Positions 19,751 through 30,100 of a stretch of 64,000 nt of DNA are shown piece after piece. A program made the translations under genes and the position numbers. The notes under the pieces are model-generated. The model worked only from the letters and a program-made list of their open reading frames with translations, ran no database searches and was not told where the DNA came from. The stretch is from NCBI GenBank assembly GCA_045634305.1, contig JAZQZZ010000049.1, forward strand, positions 62,001-126,000. The letters run 5' to 3'. The number at the start of each line of letters is the position of its first letter. Within the stretch, counting starts at the first letter, position 1. This DNA comes from HGM04593 sp045634305 (GTDB lineage Bacteria > Bacteroidota > Bacteroidia > Bacteroidales > Bacteroidaceae).

Positions 19751-20992
19751 ATGAGAGAGATTCTTGAACTGATAAACAGCATGTCGCCCTACCTGTTGTT
19801 GGGCTTTACATTGGCGGGCCTTATGCACGCCTTCGTGCCAAAGACTGTATATAGCAGATATCTCGGCGGCAACAGTTTCCGTTCGGTATTGGGTGCCGCC
19901 ATTCTGGGTATTCCGCTACCGCTATGTTCGTGTGGTGTCATTCCAACGGCAATGTCGTTGCGCAAGGACGGCGCCTCCAAGGGTGCGACAATTTCTTTTC
20001 TCATTGCAACGCCGCAGACAGGTGTGGACTCCATCATCGCCACCTATTCGCTCATGGGTTTGCCATTTGCTTTGTTGCGTCCATTGGCAGCGCTTGTTAC
20101 CGCACTATTGGGTGGGGCGCTTGCTAATTGTACCGATAGAGGTGATGACACTGCGGCAGGTGCTGTGCAAAGCAGCTGTTGTGTCAAAGAAGAGAAAACC
20201 ACGTTTGTACAGAAGATTAAAAGTGCAGCACTCTATGCCTATGTCGAGATGATGCAGGATATCGGTCGTTGGCTGCTGCTTGGACTCATTATCGCAGGCC
20301 TGATAACGGTCTTTGTCCCCGATAGCTTTTTTTCACTTTTTACCGACAAGCCTCTGGCAAGTATGATGATGGTACTGCTGTTTGCCATCCCGATGTATCT
20401 TTGTGCGACAGGCAGCATACCCATTGCAGTTGCCTTGATGCTCAAGGGATTGTCACCCGGCACCGCGCTAGTGCTGCTCATGGCCGGCCCGGCAGTGAAT
20501 GTGGCATCGTTGCTTGTGATTGGCAAGGTGATGGGGCGCAAGAGTCTTTTGACCTATCTTTTTTCAATAATCGGCTGTGCAATCCTGTTTGGTTTGGGAA
20601 TCGACTATCTGTTGCCGCGTGAATGGTTTACAATGCCGCTTGCGCACATCCATGGCTGTCACGATTGCAGCGGAGTGTCATATTTTGACACATTGTGCAC
20701 GCTGCTGCTTGCAGTATTGTTGGCCAATGCCTTTATACAGCGTTACCGTAAGGGTAACGACCAGAGCTGCAGATGCCAGTCTTGCAGTATTTCCTCGTTG
20801 AGCATTACGGTGAAAGGTATGAACTGCAACCACTGCAAGAGCAATGTCGAGGCTGCCATAACAAAACTGGCCGGTGTTGAGAGCGTTGAAATAGACCTTG
20901 TTACCGGCCGTACAGTTGTTCACGGCAATCCAAATAAGGACGATGTCGTAGAGACTGTTGAAAAATTGGGATTTACTGTTGTGGATGAATGA
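19751..20992 (+). CDS. Permease (SO_0444-type) fused to heavy-metal-associated domain
   Basis: A 413-aa inner-membrane protein. It has about eight hydrophobic segments arranged as two homologous halves with the motif CSCGVIPTAMSL (near residue 57) and CATGSIPIAVAL in the second half, typical of the DUF318/SO_0444 permease family linked to Cu/Zn efflux. A cysteine-rich linker (CRCQSC) leads to a C-terminal HMA domain (about 350-413) with the metal-binding motif MNCNHC. The fusion suggests that the HMA domain delivers or senses soft metal ions for the permease. The ATG at 19751 is preferred to the GTG one codon earlier. No metal-responsive regulator adjoins it. Confidence 0.87.
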   Translation: MREILELINSMSPYLLLGFTLAGLMHAFVPKTVYSRYLGGNSFRSVLGAAILGIPLPLCSCGVIPTAMSLRKDGASKGATISFLIATPQTGVDSIIATYSLMGLPFALLRPLAALVTALLGGALANCTDRGDDTAAGAVQSSCCVKEEKTTFVQKIKSAALYAYVEMMQDIGRWLLLGLIIAGLITVFVPDSFFSLFTDKPLASMMMVLLFAIPMYLCATGSIPIAVALMLKGLSPGTALVLLMAGPAVNVASLLVIGKVMGRKSLLTYLFSIIGCAILFGLGIDYLLPREWFTMPLAHIHGCHDCSGVSYFDTLCTLLLAVLLANAFIQRYRKGNDQSCRCQSCSISSLSITVKGMNCNHCKSNVEAAITKLAGVESVEIDLVTGRTVVHGNPNKDDVVETVEKLGFTVVDE

Positions 20993-21083
20993 TATCCCCA
21001 AAGCATGGTGATATCGAATATTTCAGTAGAATTTTTTGAGATAATTATTGCATGCTGAAATGTACATGAGGCAATGATACAAA

Positions 21084-21114
21084 AAAAGACATCACCATTG
21101 CGGTGATGTCTTTT
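21084..21114. terminator. Bidirectional terminator
   Basis: A perfect 13-bp inverted repeat (AAAAGACATCACC at 21084-21096, loop ATTGC, GGTGATGTCTTTT at 21102-21114). A T run follows in both directions. It separates the convergent permease and Lys/Ala-rich repeat genes. Confidence 0.9.
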
Positions 21115-21131
21115 GGTATTTGATAATGTGA

Positions 21132-21728
21132 TTAGTTCTTTGCAGCCTCCTTGCGCATTTTCTCTGCAGCCTTGTTCTGCTTCTCAATCTTCTTGGCCTG
21201 GCTCTTTGCCGCCTTCTCGGCCTCCTTTGCCGCCTTAGCCTCAGCCTTTGCATCAGCCTTGCTACCTGCAGCCTTCTCACCTGCACCCTTTACAGCAGCC
21301 TTGCCTGGAGCGCCTTTTGCACCGGCGCCCTTAGGACCTGCAAGGTCTCTTGTACCCTTAGGACCTGCGCCCTTAACGGCAGCCTTGCCCGGAGCACCCT
21401 TTGCACCGGCAGCTTTAGGACCTGCCTCTTTTACAGCAGCCTTAGGACCGGCAGCCTTAGGACCGGCAAGCTTGATAGCCTCTTTTGGACCTGCCTCTCT
21501 CTTTGCAGCTTTAGGACCTGCCTCTTTCACGGCAGCCTTAGGACCGGCAGCCTTTGGGCCAGCAAGCTTGATAGCCTCCTTTGCACCGGCACCCTTTACT
21601 GCAGCCTTTGGGCCTGCAGCTGCGTTCTCACATTTCTCGCACTTTACTTCCTTCTCTGTAACTTCCTGAGCATTAACTGTTGCGGCGAAAGCAACAACCA
21701 ACGCGAACATCAAAAATTTAAATTTCAT
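21132..21728 (-). CDS. Secreted Ala/Gly/Pro/Lys-rich repeat protein
   Basis: A 198-aa protein of unknown function. Signal peptide 1-20 (ending ATVNA) is followed by a CEKC pair (30-33). From about residue 37 to 150 it consists almost only of AGPKAA / KEAGPKAA / GAKGAPGKAAVKGAG units. One 25-residue unit is repeated exactly (51-75 and 83-107) and a 16-residue unit is repeated (107-122 and 135-150). The C terminus (155-198) is a Lys/Ala/Glu-rich probable coiled coil. Composition recalls histone-H1-like or AlgP-like proteins, but those are cytoplasmic, whereas this one has an export signal. It is strongly basic. It has its own promoter and terminator. Confidence 0.8.
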   Translation of the reverse strand: MKFKFLMFALVVAFAATVNAQEVTEKEVKCEKCENAAAGPKAAVKGAGAKEAIKLAGPKAAGPKAAVKEAGPKAAKREAGPKEAIKLAGPKAAGPKAAVKEAGPKAAGAKGAPGKAAVKGAGPKGTRDLAGPKGAGAKGAPGKAAVKGAGEKAAGSKADAKAEAKAAKEAEKAAKSQAKKIEKQNKAAEKMRKEAAKN

Positions 21729-21772
21729 AGTTTTTATATATTGTTAAAAAGTGTTTCCTTAAAAAGGGAGCG

Positions 21773-21803
21773 CGAAATTACCATTTTTTAACAATATGGC
21801 AAA
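21773..21803 (-). promoter_or_regulatory. Promoter of the AGPKAA repeat gene
   Basis: Reading the minus strand: TTTG (21803-21800), 19 bases, then TAATTTCG (21780-21773). This matches the Bacteroidetes promoter with one change in the -7 box. The start codon is 45 bases downstream. Confidence 0.7.
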
Positions 21804-21943
21804 ATGGAATTAATAAAAAATGTGGGGGTGATGAAAAAAATTTACAGAATAGGAATGTTAAGCGCTGAAAATGAACGGATAAAAGTGAAAAACTACTCAC
21901 TTATATATGACTTCTTGTACTATTAGTTTAACCTTTCCCGTTG

Positions 21944-23158
21944 TTATACTCCTTGCCACTTTCCACGTGTGAAGTCGGGTATCTCAACAGGTGCGCCGCC
22001 ATTGTTGGCCGAAGTATCGGTCAACTCTACAAGGCAACTCCAGAGTGCTGCATCATATACGTTCATGTCAAGTGGCAAACCGTTGCGCAGGCAGTGTATG
22101 AGGCGGCAGTCCATTGCATAGTCAATCCATCGGCGGCCGCAAAGTTCAGTGCCGCGCTCTTTGTATTCGGCAACAAACGGATGTTTGTATTTCTCAACAA
22201 TCTCATCGCATGCAGTGCCTGTTATGATATTTTCGCTGTCGGGAGCAAAGGCATACATGGGAACAGGATATTTCTGTGCAAAACCCTCGGTGCCGCTCAC
22301 AAGAAACGCGCGGCTGTAAGGGCGTGGCAGCGAAATGCAGTGCTGTACAAGTATTGTCTTTCCCTTTTCAGTTGTGATTAGCGAGCTGTTCATTGTGCCG
22401 CTGAGGTTCCCGGCATCCTCGCCACCAATCCTTTTCGATGATACCGATACAATGCTCTTCATCCTGTCGCCACGATTTATGTCCATTGCAAGGGCAATGG
22501 GGCCAAGGCCGTGTGTGGGGTAGGGGTTGCCGTTGTGCTTACCCATAAATTCCACCTGCCAATTGCTCCATTTCCGTTCGCCGTTGTCATTGGTTGAAAT
22601 TCGTTCACGCAGGTCGTGCAGGTATGAGCCTTCGGCATGTACAATCTCGCCGAGCACACCTTGCTGCGCCATGTTTATGGTGCAAAGTTCAAATTCATCA
22701 TAGCAGCAGTTTTCCAGCATTATGCAGTGACGCTGTGTCTGTTCGGCTGTGTCAACGAGTCTCCAACAGTCGGCAACGGTCGTGGCTGCAGGAACTTCAG
22801 TAGCCACGTGCTTACCCATTTGCATGGCATACACGGCTATGTCGGCATGGCTTGCCCAGTCGGTACATATATATACAAGGTCAATATCCGGCTGTCCGCA
22901 AAGTTGTTTCCAACCATCCTTGCCGGTGAATTTTGCTGGGATTGGGTTCCCAACCCCGGTTATGATGCCGATTGCCTCGTTGATATTCTCATCGACAAGG
23001 TCGCATAAAGCAACAACCATGCAACCCTCAATGTGCATCATGCGATGTACGGCCCGCTTTGCACGCACGCCAAGCCCTACGAAACCAATCCTTACGCATT
23101 CGATTGGTTCGCAGCATAGGTCCATGACGCTGTCATATGTATCGTTGCTTTTTTTCAT
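21944..23158 (-). CDS. Gfo/Idh/MocA-fold enzyme, GH109-like
   Basis: A 404-aa protein with an N-terminal NAD-binding Rossmann fold (IGFVGLGVRAKRAV near residue 20) and a C-terminal Gfo/Idh/MocA domain. Sequence features match the GH109 group (NAD-dependent alpha-N-acetylgalactosaminidase): EVPAATTVADCWRLVDTAE, HCIMLENCCYDEFE, YLHDLR and GNPYPTHGLGP. GH109 enzymes remove alpha-GalNAc through an oxidation-elimination mechanism that uses bound NAD. No signal peptide is present, so the enzyme is probably cytoplasmic, unlike many exported GH109 members. The ATG at 23158 was chosen over an in-frame start 30 bases upstream. A plain oxidoreductase role cannot be excluded. Confidence 0.8.
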   Translation of the reverse strand: MKKSNDTYDSVMDLCCEPIECVRIGFVGLGVRAKRAVHRMMHIEGCMVVALCDLVDENINEAIGIITGVGNPIPAKFTGKDGWKQLCGQPDIDLVYICTDWASHADIAVYAMQMGKHVATEVPAATTVADCWRLVDTAEQTQRHCIMLENCCYDEFELCTINMAQQGVLGEIVHAEGSYLHDLRERISTNDNGERKWSNWQVEFMGKHNGNPYPTHGLGPIALAMDINRGDRMKSIVSVSSKRIGGEDAGNLSGTMNSSLITTEKGKTILVQHCISLPRPYSRAFLVSGTEGFAQKYPVPMYAFAPDSENIITGTACDEIVEKYKHPFVAEYKERGTELCGRRWIDYAMDCRLIHCLRNGLPLDMNVYDAALWSCLVELTDTSANNGGAPVEIPDFTRGKWQGV

Positions 23159-23215
23159 TGCTTCTTGTTTGCTTCTGCAAAATAACAAAAAATGTACCGG
23201 CTTTTGAAGTAAATG

Positions 23216-26200
23216 CTACAATTTTCTCAGTTTTTCTTTAGCCTCCTTGTTGCCGGCTCTGGCAGCTTCGTAGTAGAGGTCTTTTGCCAGGTGTTTGTCG
23301 CGTGACACGCCTTTGCCCTCCAGATAGTAGTCGGCCATGCGTCTTGTACCCTCGTGGTTGCCGGCCTCTGACAGAGCCTTTGCATACATGTACGCCTCCT
23401 TGTATCTCTTTTCACTGTCGAGGTGGTCGAACATACGTATCATGGCCTTTTCGTTGCCCAAATCTGCCGCCGCTTCCATATATGTGTATCCGTCCTTGCC
23501 TTCGGCAATGAGTATTTCGGCATATTCAAACAGGGCATTGGGCTCCTGTAGTTCGGCTGCACGTTTCAACATCTCCATGCTCTTTTCGCTGTCCTGTTCA
23601 ACACACTTGCCATTGCGGTAGCGATGTGCCATTTCGTATAGAGCACGTGGTTCCTCGTTTGAAACAGCAACTTGGTACCAATGGTTCGCTAGCGAGTCGT
23701 TGCGCTCAACCACATTACCTTTGTCAAACTCCACGGCAAGTTCATATTGTGCAGGGGCATGTCCGCGCTTTGCTGCTTCCAACAGGAACTTCATGGAATT
23801 TACCGGGTTCTTGCCTACTCCTTTGCCGTCGCGGTAGCAGAGCGACACATAGTACATTGATGGAGCGTACTTGTATTGCACCAGTTCGGCAAATATCGTA
23901 ATGGCATCTCTGTAATTACCTTTGTTGAAGTATATCACACCTTTTTCGTGCTCCCATGCGCAGGCCGCCTCTTCTTCAGGAGTCAGTGCCCTTTCTTTCT
24001 GCTCGCTCTTCTGTTGTGCCTGCGTGCTTTGTTTTTTGCCAGCACCATTCAGTCTTGTCGTTGTTATTGCATCATTGCTGTAGAGTGATGCACCGTTGCG
24101 TCCGGCAACGTCAACCACAATGTTGCTGCAGTTGTTGGTGTTGTACAGTTCAACTACAGCCTCGCCGTTGTCGTTAATCTCAATTTCGGGCACCCAAACG
24201 AGTGTACGACGGTAGTCGTCCTTTTGTGGTTGCATCTTGCTGTAGTCGGGCGAGTAGAACTGCTTGCTCTCGCTGTATCCCTGTACCGACGTGTAGCGTA
24301 GCGAGCTGCCAGTGGCTGCAAATTCAGGCACAAGGGTTTCCTGCTTCTCCTTTTGGGTGTAAGGTATAAGACATGCAACGTAGTTGGGGTTCATGGGGTA
24401 GCATATACCACCGCCACTATGATCGTTTATGGCGCTGTGGAAACGGTGGCTCTCGGGGCAGCCGTCAATGCCGTTTCCTGCGTAGAGATACATCTGTGAC
24501 AGGAAACCTAGATAGAACTTATGCATTGCAATCTTGTTGTCGAGCATGTTGGCAAGCGGTGCCCAATATGTGTCACGGTTCTCGAACTGCTCGCGTGTCT
24601 TGGCATCGCTTCGTATTACAATCTCCTTGAAGTTGGTCATCTTGTCGGCATCGGGCAGGCCACGCAAGTACTCCTTGTCGGGCTGTGGCACGGTGTATGG
24701 GCTGTATTCGCCAAGCACCACCATCAGCTGCACCCAGTAGGCCCAGTTGTAGTTGTGGCGTTTCATGGCACTAGCTACCACATCTGCAGCAGTGAGCGTG
24801 TGGTCATACTCCTGCTTTTTGGTTAAGGTAATAGCATTTTTGCCAATGCGCATGTTGCCGATATATTTGGTCATTACACGGGTAGAATCGGCAATGGAGA
24901 TAATCTGTCCGATGTCGTGAACAATGTTTCTTTCACCGGTAACCCCATTTTCGGCATCGTAGATTAGTGCATCGTCCTTTATGTTCTGGTATATCTCATC
25001 CTCGTAAGTGTTGAACTCGTTGAGGAATGTCACATCCTGTGCATACTCCCACTCATCGAGGTAGTTGAAACGCATCTCGCTGTGTGGAGGGCGTTCGTTG
25101 ACCTCTTTTTTGCGCTTCTCGACCACATCGACCGACGACAGCATGTATTCGAACGGGTTCATGCGCACAAGGCTGTCGGCAGTGCTCTTTGCCATTGCTA
25201 CACCAAGGTGACGCTCCCAATAGTCGTAGAGACGGAAATCGGGTGAGTAGTAGCGGTCAAGAGCGAACTGGTACGATATCGTCTCGCTGTGCTTGAACGT
25301 TGTCTGCGGGCGCAGTGATGCAATGCGGGTACCATAGAAATCGTCGAACTCAATCATGAAACCGCCTGTGCTGTCGGTGCGGAAGGTCGATGTTTTAATC
25401 CTTCCGCTGTCGCCTTCAATGTCCACGCGTGTAAGGTTGTGTGCCTGCGGGGTGAGCTTTGCACTGCCGTAGCTGCCTAATTCTTTGCTCGACTGCTTAC
25501 GGTAGAATTTACCTTTCAGCGATATGCCGCGTTCGATGGGCTGCATATCCTCGATCTTGTTGCGCGTGAGCATGTGCCAGTTATATGATGTCCATCCATG
25601 GGTGAGCATCAGCAGGTCGAGCTGTTCCTTGCGATTGCTGTTGCTGTTGTCAAAATATTGTGCAGCATTTGGGATGTAGCCCTTCAGTTCCGAGCCAAGC
25701 AACAAGTAGCTGTACATGTTGTGACTGTATGATGTTGCCTGTTTGCCAACAGCGTCCATTGCCGAGAGTGAAAGGTTTGTACCCTGTGGTATCGGTTTCC
25801 CGTCGTCACGTGCAACCTTCAGGGTTATTTTCTCTCCCGGTTTGGGAACCAGGTTGTGTGTGTGATAACCGTTGGCCGTGATGTGCAGCTTTACCGTCTC
25901 GCGGTCGCTTGCCGCCATAGTATCGTGGGTTATGAAGAACTGTCGCTCGGCGAGCGGTGTGTGTTCGTTTGCATAGAGTATCACGCGGTTTACGCCCTCG
26001 GGAAGTTCTTGCTTTGGAATGGTGTAGCTCATGTCCTTGTTCTCAGAGCTGAACTTCTTGAAGAATCCCATCACACCACGGTAGAGTATCACCAACCCCA
26101 GTTCACTATCCTCGGCAAGGTTGTTTGTGGCTGTGATGATGATGTTGTCACCACTCTCGGTAACGGCAAGCACCACGCCCTCCTTGCTGACTTCGGGCAG

Positions 26201-26992
26201 GTTGAACTTGTGCTTTTTTGTCTTGCCCTCCTCGTCTGTCATTGTCACCTCGGCACGGTATTTCGCGTTCGTTTTTGGGGTTATGTCGAATACCCCCTTG
26301 CCTTCGTGCACCGGTGTACACTCCAACAGTCTTGCGTCGTTCTCGAATATTGTAATCTTCTCCTCGCCAAAGATTCCGTCCTTACCGCGCAGTTCAAAGG
26401 CAACCTTGCTCTTTATGCCGTTGACAAGGTGTCCGCTCTCGGGGAAAAAGTCGAGTGTGGCATCTGGCAGTTCAGCGCTTTTCCATTCGCCGCGTTCGTT
26501 GTATCCTCTGCGGCGGTCGAGCATGTTCTTGAAGTCCCAGTTGTCTGCATTTACTTTGTCGAACACCGGGAATACACGTGTGAACACAGCATCCTTGCCC
26601 CAGTTTAGCATATATCGGGTGTAGGCACGCACCTCGTAGTAGCCCGACAGCAGCAGTGGGTTCAACTCGAACTCACCATGGCATGTGCCGTCGTCATCGA
26701 GCTTGTATTTCTTTGTCTCCACCACATATCCCTCGGGTGCAACAAGCTCCACATAGAGTACCTTGCTCAGTGTGCTTGGCCTGTCGTTGGTACCGAATGT
26801 GGTATATGCCTTGAACCACATTGTCTCGCCCAGGTAGTAGGCGGTGTTGTCAAAGTGCAGGAAAACACGCTCCTGCTGCATCACACGACCCACTTGCATG
26901 GCCCTGTAGGCAATGCTGTCAATATGGTTTTGTGCTGTTGCTGTAAAACAGCACAATGTGGCAATGATATATGTTGTAAATATTTTTTTCAT
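23216..26992 (-). CDS. Secreted macroglobulin-like (MG2) protein with Sel1 repeats
   Basis: A 1258-aa exported protein. Signal peptide 1-20 (ending FTATA) precedes an MG2-like beta-sandwich (about 36-135: RVFLHFDNTAYYLGETMWFKAYTTFG and LSGYYEVRAYTRYMLNWG). Further Ig-like domains follow, then a large central region of unknown function. The C-terminal 249 residues (1010-1258) are Sel1-like/TPR repeats (YVSLCYRDGKGVGKNPVNSMKFL, MAHRYRNGKCVEQDSEKSMEML, MADYYLEGKGVSRDKHLAKDLY). It resembles MG2-containing envelope proteins common in Bacteroidetes; there is no visible thioester motif. The ATG at 26992 starts a proper signal peptide. Its role is unknown; the repeats suggest a binding scaffold. Confidence 0.8.
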   Translation of the reverse strand: MKKIFTTYIIATLCCFTATAQNHIDSIAYRAMQVGRVMQQERVFLHFDNTAYYLGETMWFKAYTTFGTNDRPSTLSKVLYVELVAPEGYVVETKKYKLDDDGTCHGEFELNPLLLSGYYEVRAYTRYMLNWGKDAVFTRVFPVFDKVNADNWDFKNMLDRRRGYNERGEWKSAELPDATLDFFPESGHLVNGIKSKVAFELRGKDGIFGEEKITIFENDARLLECTPVHEGKGVFDITPKTNAKYRAEVTMTDEEGKTKKHKFNLPEVSKEGVVLAVTESGDNIIITATNNLAEDSELGLVILYRGVMGFFKKFSSENKDMSYTIPKQELPEGVNRVILYANEHTPLAERQFFITHDTMAASDRETVKLHITANGYHTHNLVPKPGEKITLKVARDDGKPIPQGTNLSLSAMDAVGKQATSYSHNMYSYLLLGSELKGYIPNAAQYFDNSNSNRKEQLDLLMLTHGWTSYNWHMLTRNKIEDMQPIERGISLKGKFYRKQSSKELGSYGSAKLTPQAHNLTRVDIEGDSGRIKTSTFRTDSTGGFMIEFDDFYGTRIASLRPQTTFKHSETISYQFALDRYYSPDFRLYDYWERHLGVAMAKSTADSLVRMNPFEYMLSSVDVVEKRKKEVNERPPHSEMRFNYLDEWEYAQDVTFLNEFNTYEDEIYQNIKDDALIYDAENGVTGERNIVHDIGQIISIADSTRVMTKYIGNMRIGKNAITLTKKQEYDHTLTAADVVASAMKRHNYNWAYWVQLMVVLGEYSPYTVPQPDKEYLRGLPDADKMTNFKEIVIRSDAKTREQFENRDTYWAPLANMLDNKIAMHKFYLGFLSQMYLYAGNGIDGCPESHRFHSAINDHSGGGICYPMNPNYVACLIPYTQKEKQETLVPEFAATGSSLRYTSVQGYSESKQFYSPDYSKMQPQKDDYRRTLVWVPEIEINDNGEAVVELYNTNNCSNIVVDVAGRNGASLYSNDAITTTRLNGAGKKQSTQAQQKSEQKERALTPEEEAACAWEHEKGVIYFNKGNYRDAITIFAELVQYKYAPSMYYVSLCYRDGKGVGKNPVNSMKFLLEAAKRGHAPAQYELAVEFDKGNVVERNDSLANHWYQVAVSNEEPRALYEMAHRYRNGKCVEQDSEKSMEMLKRAAELQEPNALFEYAEILIAEGKDGYTYMEAAADLGNEKAMIRMFDHLDSEKRYKEAYMYAKALSEAGNHEGTRRMADYYLEGKGVSRDKHLAKDLYYEAARAGNKEAKEKLRKL

Positions 26993-27023
26993 AATGGTTC
27001 GTAAATTTTCGCTAAAGTACAAA

Positions 27024-27058
27024 AAAAAGTGCAAATGCTTGTAGCACTTGCACTTTTT
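27024..27058 (-). terminator. Terminator after sialidase gene
   Basis: An 11-bp stem (AAAAAGTGCAA at 27024-27034; TTGCACTTTTT at 27048-27058) with an inner GC/GC contact, followed by T residues on the minus strand. It lies 44 bp beyond the sialidase stop and upstream of the MG2/Sel1 gene. Confidence 0.82.
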
Positions 27059-27101
27059 AATGAATTTTTAGGTTTTACTTTACCTTACTGCTTGTAAAGT
27101 A

Positions 27102-30100
27102 TCACTTGACCAATACCTTTTTGCCGTCGATGATGTAGATACCCTTTGTAGGTTCTGCAACCTTGCGGCCCTGGAGATCGTAAATAGCTTTAACCTCTCC
27201 GTTCTCACCTTTCACCTCGTCGATGCCTGTCAGGCCGTTGAGGATGTAGGTGCAGATGATAGTCTCGTTGGTTGCACCCTCGGCTGTTACAACTGCGCCA
27301 GCCTCAATAATGAGCTTGTATGTACCGTTTGCAAGTGCCTGGTTTACAGTGATGATGAGCTGTGTTGCGTCATCAGGGTTGATGCTTGCAGATACAATGT
27401 TTGCAACGTTCTCGTCTGCTCTGCTTATCTTGCTCTTTGCAAAAGCTGCAACAGAAAGGTTCTCTGCAAACTCTACTTTAAAGTTGTTTCTTACAGCAGC
27501 CTTGGCTGGTGCTGCAGCCTGTGCGGCAGGAGTCCACACCAATGAATTGAAATAGCTGATTCCATTAAAATCTATTGCATAGAACATCCAAGAGTCTGCT
27601 ACATATTTATTGTCAGCTGCAGATTCGAATACGATATTGCCATTCTCAATTCTACCAACAAGAGAACCAGCGAATACAACTCCTTCTGCTGTATTTCCAC
27701 AAACAAGCATTGATTCATAAACAGTGCCATAGTAGTCATATTCTCCAAGTTGCTGTGATTCTAATGAGACAGTTCCATCCTCACTATTGTACATCATCAA
27801 GAATGAGTCGTCGTAGCCCATGTTATTGTATCCTGAGAAACCTGTGCAAAGAAGTGCCGGAACACCTGCATAGTCAATGACCTCAATTGTTCCAATCTCG
27901 CTGTAGTCATATTCGGGATATCCCGGCCAACCGCTTGTAACTTCCCATTTACCTGCATAGGCTTCAATAGGAGTAATTTCAGCAGCAACAAGGTTGATGT
28001 TCTTTGTCTCATCGAGTGTAACAGGAGCGTTGAATGTAACGACAATCTGCTCGAGCTTCTCAACTGTCTCGCCGTCGGCCGGTGAGATGCTTACAACCTC
28101 AAGTGGTTCAACCTCAGGCTCAGCAGGAGTCAACATGGCAATAGCCTCTGTTGCATCAAATTCGCCAACCTCGGTGATGATGAACCATGCTCCTGCATCC
28201 CAACCGTCATTTCCGTTCTTTGAAGTCAAGGTAGACTGTATGCAAGTATTGCGCGATGCATTTGAACACCAGCCGGGAGATGCTGTGAAGTAGTGTGTGT
28301 CATTAGCCATGAGTGCGAATGTGTTCTCGCCGGCTTCAATAACTTTCTCGACAGTAATATAGTCGAATGGAGCCTCGGCTGTCAACTTGTTTACGTTACC
28401 GTCCTTGGCAATGAATTTCTTCTCGCTTACGCTGTAGATATAGAACTTGCCCTCGTAGTTTACAAATGCAAACTGCTGTTTTGGATCCTCGGCATTGTAT
28501 GCAACCTGGTGGCAAGCGTCAGAACCTGCGCTGTATGTAACAGCACACATGTCTACCTTGCTGTCAAGAGCGTAGAAGTTTCCACGGCCGGCATCGCTTG
28601 AAGTGATGGTGTAAAGCTTTGCATTGCTCAACTGGTCAACCTCTGTGATTACAACAGGCCCTGTTGGCTCTGGCTCCGGCTCAACTACGTCGAAGTTGAT
28701 AGCTGCAATCTCATCAGCTGTGAGAGCGCCTTTGAATACCTTGAGACCTGTGATTGTACCGTTGAATATCTCGCCATAGCCACCTGCGTGCTCTGCACCA
28801 CCAATATAGATATTTGCATCAGGATAGTCGGCCTTTACCATAGCAGGAGATGCAATTTCGTATGTGCCGAAGTTGCGGTCCGCGATATTACTGCCATTAA
28901 GATATGATCTGAAGTTGTTGTTTGTCGGGTTAATGACAAATACCGCAACATTATCCTCTGCATTGGCTGGGATGCAATTGCCTGCAGTGTATCTGTCACC
29001 ATCTCTCCATGAAGCCAAGTAACCCAGATCAGCATTATTCATACCATAAGCCACATAGTAAGAATTTGTACCCATGGCATTTGTATTTGCAGTCTGGGTT
29101 GGATCGGCTGTTGCAAAAAGTGCCTTGCGACCACCCAAACTTGCAGTATTGAATTTTACGGCAACAGTAATATCATTCAAAGCAAAGATTTTGGCAGCAT
29201 CCTCGTCGTTGAGCTGATAAGGATAGTTCGTACCTAACTGCTCTGCAGTGAGGGCAAGAACAAGTGTGCTTTCCTCTGGAACTTCCGGTTCGGGCTCCGG
29301 TTCCGGCTCGGGAGCTGTTGTGTGGTTGCTGATGCTGTATGCGCCGTCAGTAATCTGCTCAAGAGTGTAGTTCTTGTATACGATAGTGTAGTCAGCACCG
29401 TGTGTACTCTCCTCATAGAGGAATGCTATTGTTGAATCCTTCTGGAAACACATTGTAGAGTATGCCGAACCGATGAATGTCGACTGGTGACGGCCATCCC
29501 AATCCTTTGCAAAGTTTGCAGGAGTGTTATAGTCGTTGCTTGATGCAAGCTCCTTGTAGTAGATACCTACATTTGTGCGTCCGCTACCGAATGGGAGTGA
29601 CTGCAATGCAATCCAAACCTTCTCACCATCCTCGTTGCGTACGGCTGGCATAATCATTATTTCACCGTTTGTTGAGTTTCCAAGCGCTACAACACCGTTG
29701 TTGCTTGCATTTGAAGTTGCGCGTGTGCCCCATGAACCTGTTGCAGCCTCCTTGTCGGTGAATGTGAAGATGTTGAAGTCGCGTCCGCCGTTGATACGTG
29801 AGCTGATTACAACATTACCGTTTGGCAACTCCTCAACCTTCGGTTCGTCGCCACCGCTTGGGATTGGAGCTGTGTTTACACCGCCAAGAACGTCCCATGT
29901 ACCACCGAAGTCATCGCTGTAGAGCACGAAGTTGGTATATGTGGCATTCTTGTTTTTCAAAAGAACTGCGCAATAGAGACGGTAGTAGTCGTTTACCTTT
30001 ACATAGCGGCTCTGGTGAATCTTGCCCGAACCGACGAACATTGCCATGACAGGGCCATGGTTGCTGTTGTCCCACATGGCATAGATGGCATCGGCAATGT

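Noticed and set aside
25856..26608. A 250-codon plus-strand frame
   Set aside because: Antisense to the MG2/Sel1 gene; no recognisable domain.
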